A stretch of 23,886 nucleotides of DNA from CAYPOY01 sp964412395 (lineage in GTDB: Bacteria > Chloroflexota > Anaerolineae > B4-G1). Positions 22,079-23,886 of this stretch are shown here, piece by piece; within the stretch, counting starts at the first letter, position 1, and every line of letters begins with the position of its first letter. The notes below the pieces were generated by a model, which searched no databases, had not been told where the DNA came from, and saw nothing but the letters and a program-made list of their open reading frames with translations. The position numbers and the translations under genes are program-made. The DNA lies in contig CAYPOY010000039.1 in NCBI GenBank assembly GCA_964412395.1, forward strand, positions 1 through 23,886, read 5' to 3'.

Positions 22079-22366
22079 CTAAACCGATGGCCTCGTCAAC
22101 GCAGGTGCATCGGCAAGCTTGAAAAGGCGCGAGTTGTAGTTTGGCAATCGGGCGCCAGGAGGAGCTTCATCCCTGACCACACACGGTTCCCCATCTATCA
22201 CCGTGAGAACTATGGGGACCACTTCCATAGGTGGTTGAGGCATAGCAAAGTAAAGAGGATTAGGCGTTTCACCAGAGAACCTGCTCTCCTCAATCTCGGC
22301 AGTGGTATAACTGAATTGCAACACGAGATACTCAGATCGGGCATCATTCGTAGCGGCCAATCTCAT
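22079..22366 (-). CDS. Unrecognised 95-residue protein between protease and PIN genes
   Basis: I do not recognise the family. The protein begins MRLAATNDARSEYLVLQFSY, has a central Pro-rich part (ETPNPLYFAMPQPPMEVVP), a beta-rich stretch with IVLTVIDGEPCVVRD, and ends DAPALTRPSV. There is no signal peptide, membrane segment or HTH. ATG 22366 lies six bases after the protease stop, with AAGGAG and GAGG upstream; 25 bases separate it from the PIN gene. Tight spacing indicates one transcript. Antitoxin is a possible role from position only. Confidence 0.6.
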   Translation of the reverse strand: MRLAATNDARSEYLVLQFSYTTAEIEESRFSGETPNPLYFAMPQPPMEVVPIVLTVIDGEPCVVRDEAPPGARLPNYNSRLFKLADAPALTRPSV

Positions 22367-22372
22367 GATTCC

Positions 22373-23473
22373 TCACACTCCTTTCTCGTTGGATTCCCAA
22401 CCAATAGACAACACCCTCATGTCAATATTGACCGGAAGTCCAGGGATCAACGGCATGGGTTGACCTGGTGGAACTTGAACTTGAACCCCCTGAGGTATCT
22501 TTGAAGATAGACTGATACGGCATCGGGAACGGAAGATGAAAGATTGTTTTTCAGTCTCGATGAACCCACCATCTATAGTGAGCTCTTGTTGTGGCTGATC
22601 GGATACAACGAGGCTATCCCGGCAAAAGGTCTGCCGCAGTTGCAGCACCTGGGCATACTCCTCGTAGAGTTGCCACAGGAGCTTTTGCTCCTCTGCCGTC
22701 GCTTCCACGACCAGGTCTTCACCCAGTATCTCCTTCGCCTCTCGTCTATTGAGGGCATGGGTATGGGAGTACAACTTCTTGGTTAACTGGTCAACGACTT
22801 GCACAATTCGATTTTTTTCCTCTTCTCCGGTCCAATGAAGCCTTAATAATTTGTCAGCCAGAATGCGGATTTGGGTATGCACGCGGTTGACGTTTCCCAG
22901 AGCAATAGGATGGACCTCCTCGGACAATCTCTGGAACGCTTCCGAGACGTGATCAGAACCCTGAAGACCCACCTTGGCAGGGTCCTTCGCCAACTCTATG
23001 TAGGAAATCACATCCTCCACGCTGATGCCTTTCCTGGTGTGTTTGTCAACTTCGTCCAAAGGATTGAATTGGTTGCCCGTGGTGGGATCAATGGGACTAA
23101 ACTCAGCGGCTTCCCCCATAACGATCTCGTCGGCACCCAGGCAGACAAGCGTGCCTGCGCTGTGGGCGCGGAACGGCACCAGCACGGCGAATTGCTTGAG
23201 CGCGTATTCGCGGAATATGCTGACCAGAGGCCACACAGAGTCTGTCTGTCCTCCTCGGGTGTAGAGGAACAGGTCTAATTTGTCTGTCTTGCCCAGAGAG
23301 CGAAGTTGATCGTAAAGAAATATCTGCGCCTCCGTTGCCAGTATGGTCTTCAGCGCAGGGAGCGAGAAATCCGGGGGGAAGGTCCTCCGGTCACTGGTAA
23401 AGTAGGTCACGACCTTGGACTTGCGCAGTTCTTGGATCTGTTTGATGATTTCCACACGCTCTGGAAAAGCCAT
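22373..23473 (-). CDS. SDH-family ClpP-fold serine protease (serine dehydrogenase proteinase-like)
   Basis: A 366-residue cytoplasmic protein of the Clp/crotonase-fold SDH_protease family (PF01972-like). Diagnostic stretches are LDLFLYTRGGQTDSVWPLV (about 67-84, the oxyanion GG), PFRAHSAGTLVCLGADEIVMG with likely nucleophile Ser105, and EFSPIDPTTG. No signal peptide. I chose ATG 23473 (reading MAFPERVEI) since GGAG lies seven bases upstream; an in-frame GTG at 23485 lies in that site. It has its own promoter and heads an operon with the 95-residue protein and the PIN RNase. Substrate unknown. Confidence 0.88.
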   Translation of the reverse strand: MAFPERVEIIKQIQELRKSKVVTYFTSDRRTFPPDFSLPALKTILATEAQIFLYDQLRSLGKTDKLDLFLYTRGGQTDSVWPLVSIFREYALKQFAVLVPFRAHSAGTLVCLGADEIVMGEAAEFSPIDPTTGNQFNPLDEVDKHTRKGISVEDVISYIELAKDPAKVGLQGSDHVSEAFQRLSEEVHPIALGNVNRVHTQIRILADKLLRLHWTGEEEKNRIVQVVDQLTKKLYSHTHALNRREAKEILGEDLVVEATAEEQKLLWQLYEEYAQVLQLRQTFCRDSLVVSDQPQQELTIDGGFIETEKQSFIFRSRCRISLSSKIPQGVQVQVPPGQPMPLIPGLPVNIDMRVLSIGWESNEKGV

Positions 23474-23516
23474 ATTAATCTCCACGTTTTCTTAGGCCAG
23501 CAGGAACTCGCACATC

Positions 23517-23545
23517 ATTATACTCCACATTCTACGAGACCGCAA
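23517..23545 (-). promoter_or_regulatory. Sigma-70-type promoter of the protease operon
   Basis: On the minus strand: -10 TATAAT perfect (23517-23522), 17-base spacer, -35 TTGCGG (23540-23545, only TTG matching). It lies 43 bases before the ATG. Confidence 0.72.
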
Positions 23546-23576
23546 CAGCTGGCGACCCGCTACCGGACAAGGTCTT

Positions 23577-23861
23577 TCATTGTCGCACCACCAACCACGG
23601 CGTCAGACACTCCATCAGCGACAGCCCCCGGTGCAGATAGACCCCGCCAAAGTCGGCGTGCCGGTACCGATAGGCATTCTCCCCCGGCGGCAGGAAGGTG
23701 ACCAGGATGATGGAACGAAAGACGGAGCCAAAGCGTCGCGCCCACCACTTGTGCAGGTAGAGTGGCGGGCGCGAGTCGTGATTGCGCTCCACTCGCACAA
23801 GAGCGCTGAGTTCGTTGACCGGGAAATGGCGTTCGATGCTCGACGTTGCAGTGCTTTGCAT
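23577..23861 (-). pseudogene. Second DUF1156 DNA methylase, N-terminal fragment
   Basis: A 94-residue frame from ATG 23861. Residues about 10-55 match the start of the other methylase: HFPVNELSALVRVE, PLYLHKWWARRFGSVFRS, and FLPPGE. After PPGE it reads NAYRYRHADFGGVYLHRG and stops at 23577 without SAM motif I. It is the truncated start of a paralogue, divergent rather than an identical copy. It lies just upstream of the protease promoter. Confidence 0.78.
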
Positions 23862-23886
23862 TACTCCCACTTTTCGCCCACCGTGC

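Overview
The window reads as a metabolic and accessory stretch of a GC-rich bacterial chromosome. Nearly every gene lies on the minus strand. The spacers are built from degenerate 7- and 8-base tandem arrays, and palindromic elements sit in frame inside genes. From memory this style is common in Chloroflexota (Anaerolineae-like) genomes, so that phylum is my best guess. It is an inference and no marker gene here proves it.

Bases 1-16461 form one co-directional minus-strand run with gaps of about 110 bases or less. In transcription order it holds a branched-chain-type ABC importer (LivJ, H, M, G, F), a malate/lactate-dehydrogenase-family remnant, a PLP aminotransferase, a PyrB-like carbamoyltransferase, molybdenum hydroxylase set B (large subunit, then a fused FAD + 2Fe-2S subunit), an isochorismatase-family C-terminal remnant, molybdenum hydroxylase set A (FAD subunit, 2Fe-2S subunit, an inserted four-helix-bundle gene, large subunit), and RadC, which is cut by the window edge. 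Set A keeps the full purine-hydroxylase residue set and set B does not. Importer, two hydroxylases, carbamoyltransferase, aminotransferase and the two remnants suggest N-heterocycle or ureide uptake and oxidation, part of it decaying. That reading is inference.

Bases 16728-19832 hold an IclR-family regulator with its own promoter, a MtmB-family methylamine methyltransferase with no pyrrolysine codon (His at the expected position), and a partner corrinoid protein whose C-terminus is out of frame. A strong sigma-70 promoter lies before the corrinoid gene, with a 15-bp IclR-type palindrome at the predicted transcription start. This forms a small, apparently regulated corrinoid methyl-transfer unit.

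Bases 19950-20377 are a graveyard: a plus-strand transposase OrfA remnant joined to two out-of-phase pieces of a short-chain dehydrogenase.

Bases 20293-23861 are an accessory island on the minus strand. Two truncated DUF1156/COG1743-type DNA methylase genes flank a three-gene operon: a ClpP-fold SDH-family serine protease, an unrecognised 95-residue protein and a PIN-domain RNase. No tRNA, rRNA or CRISPR array was found.
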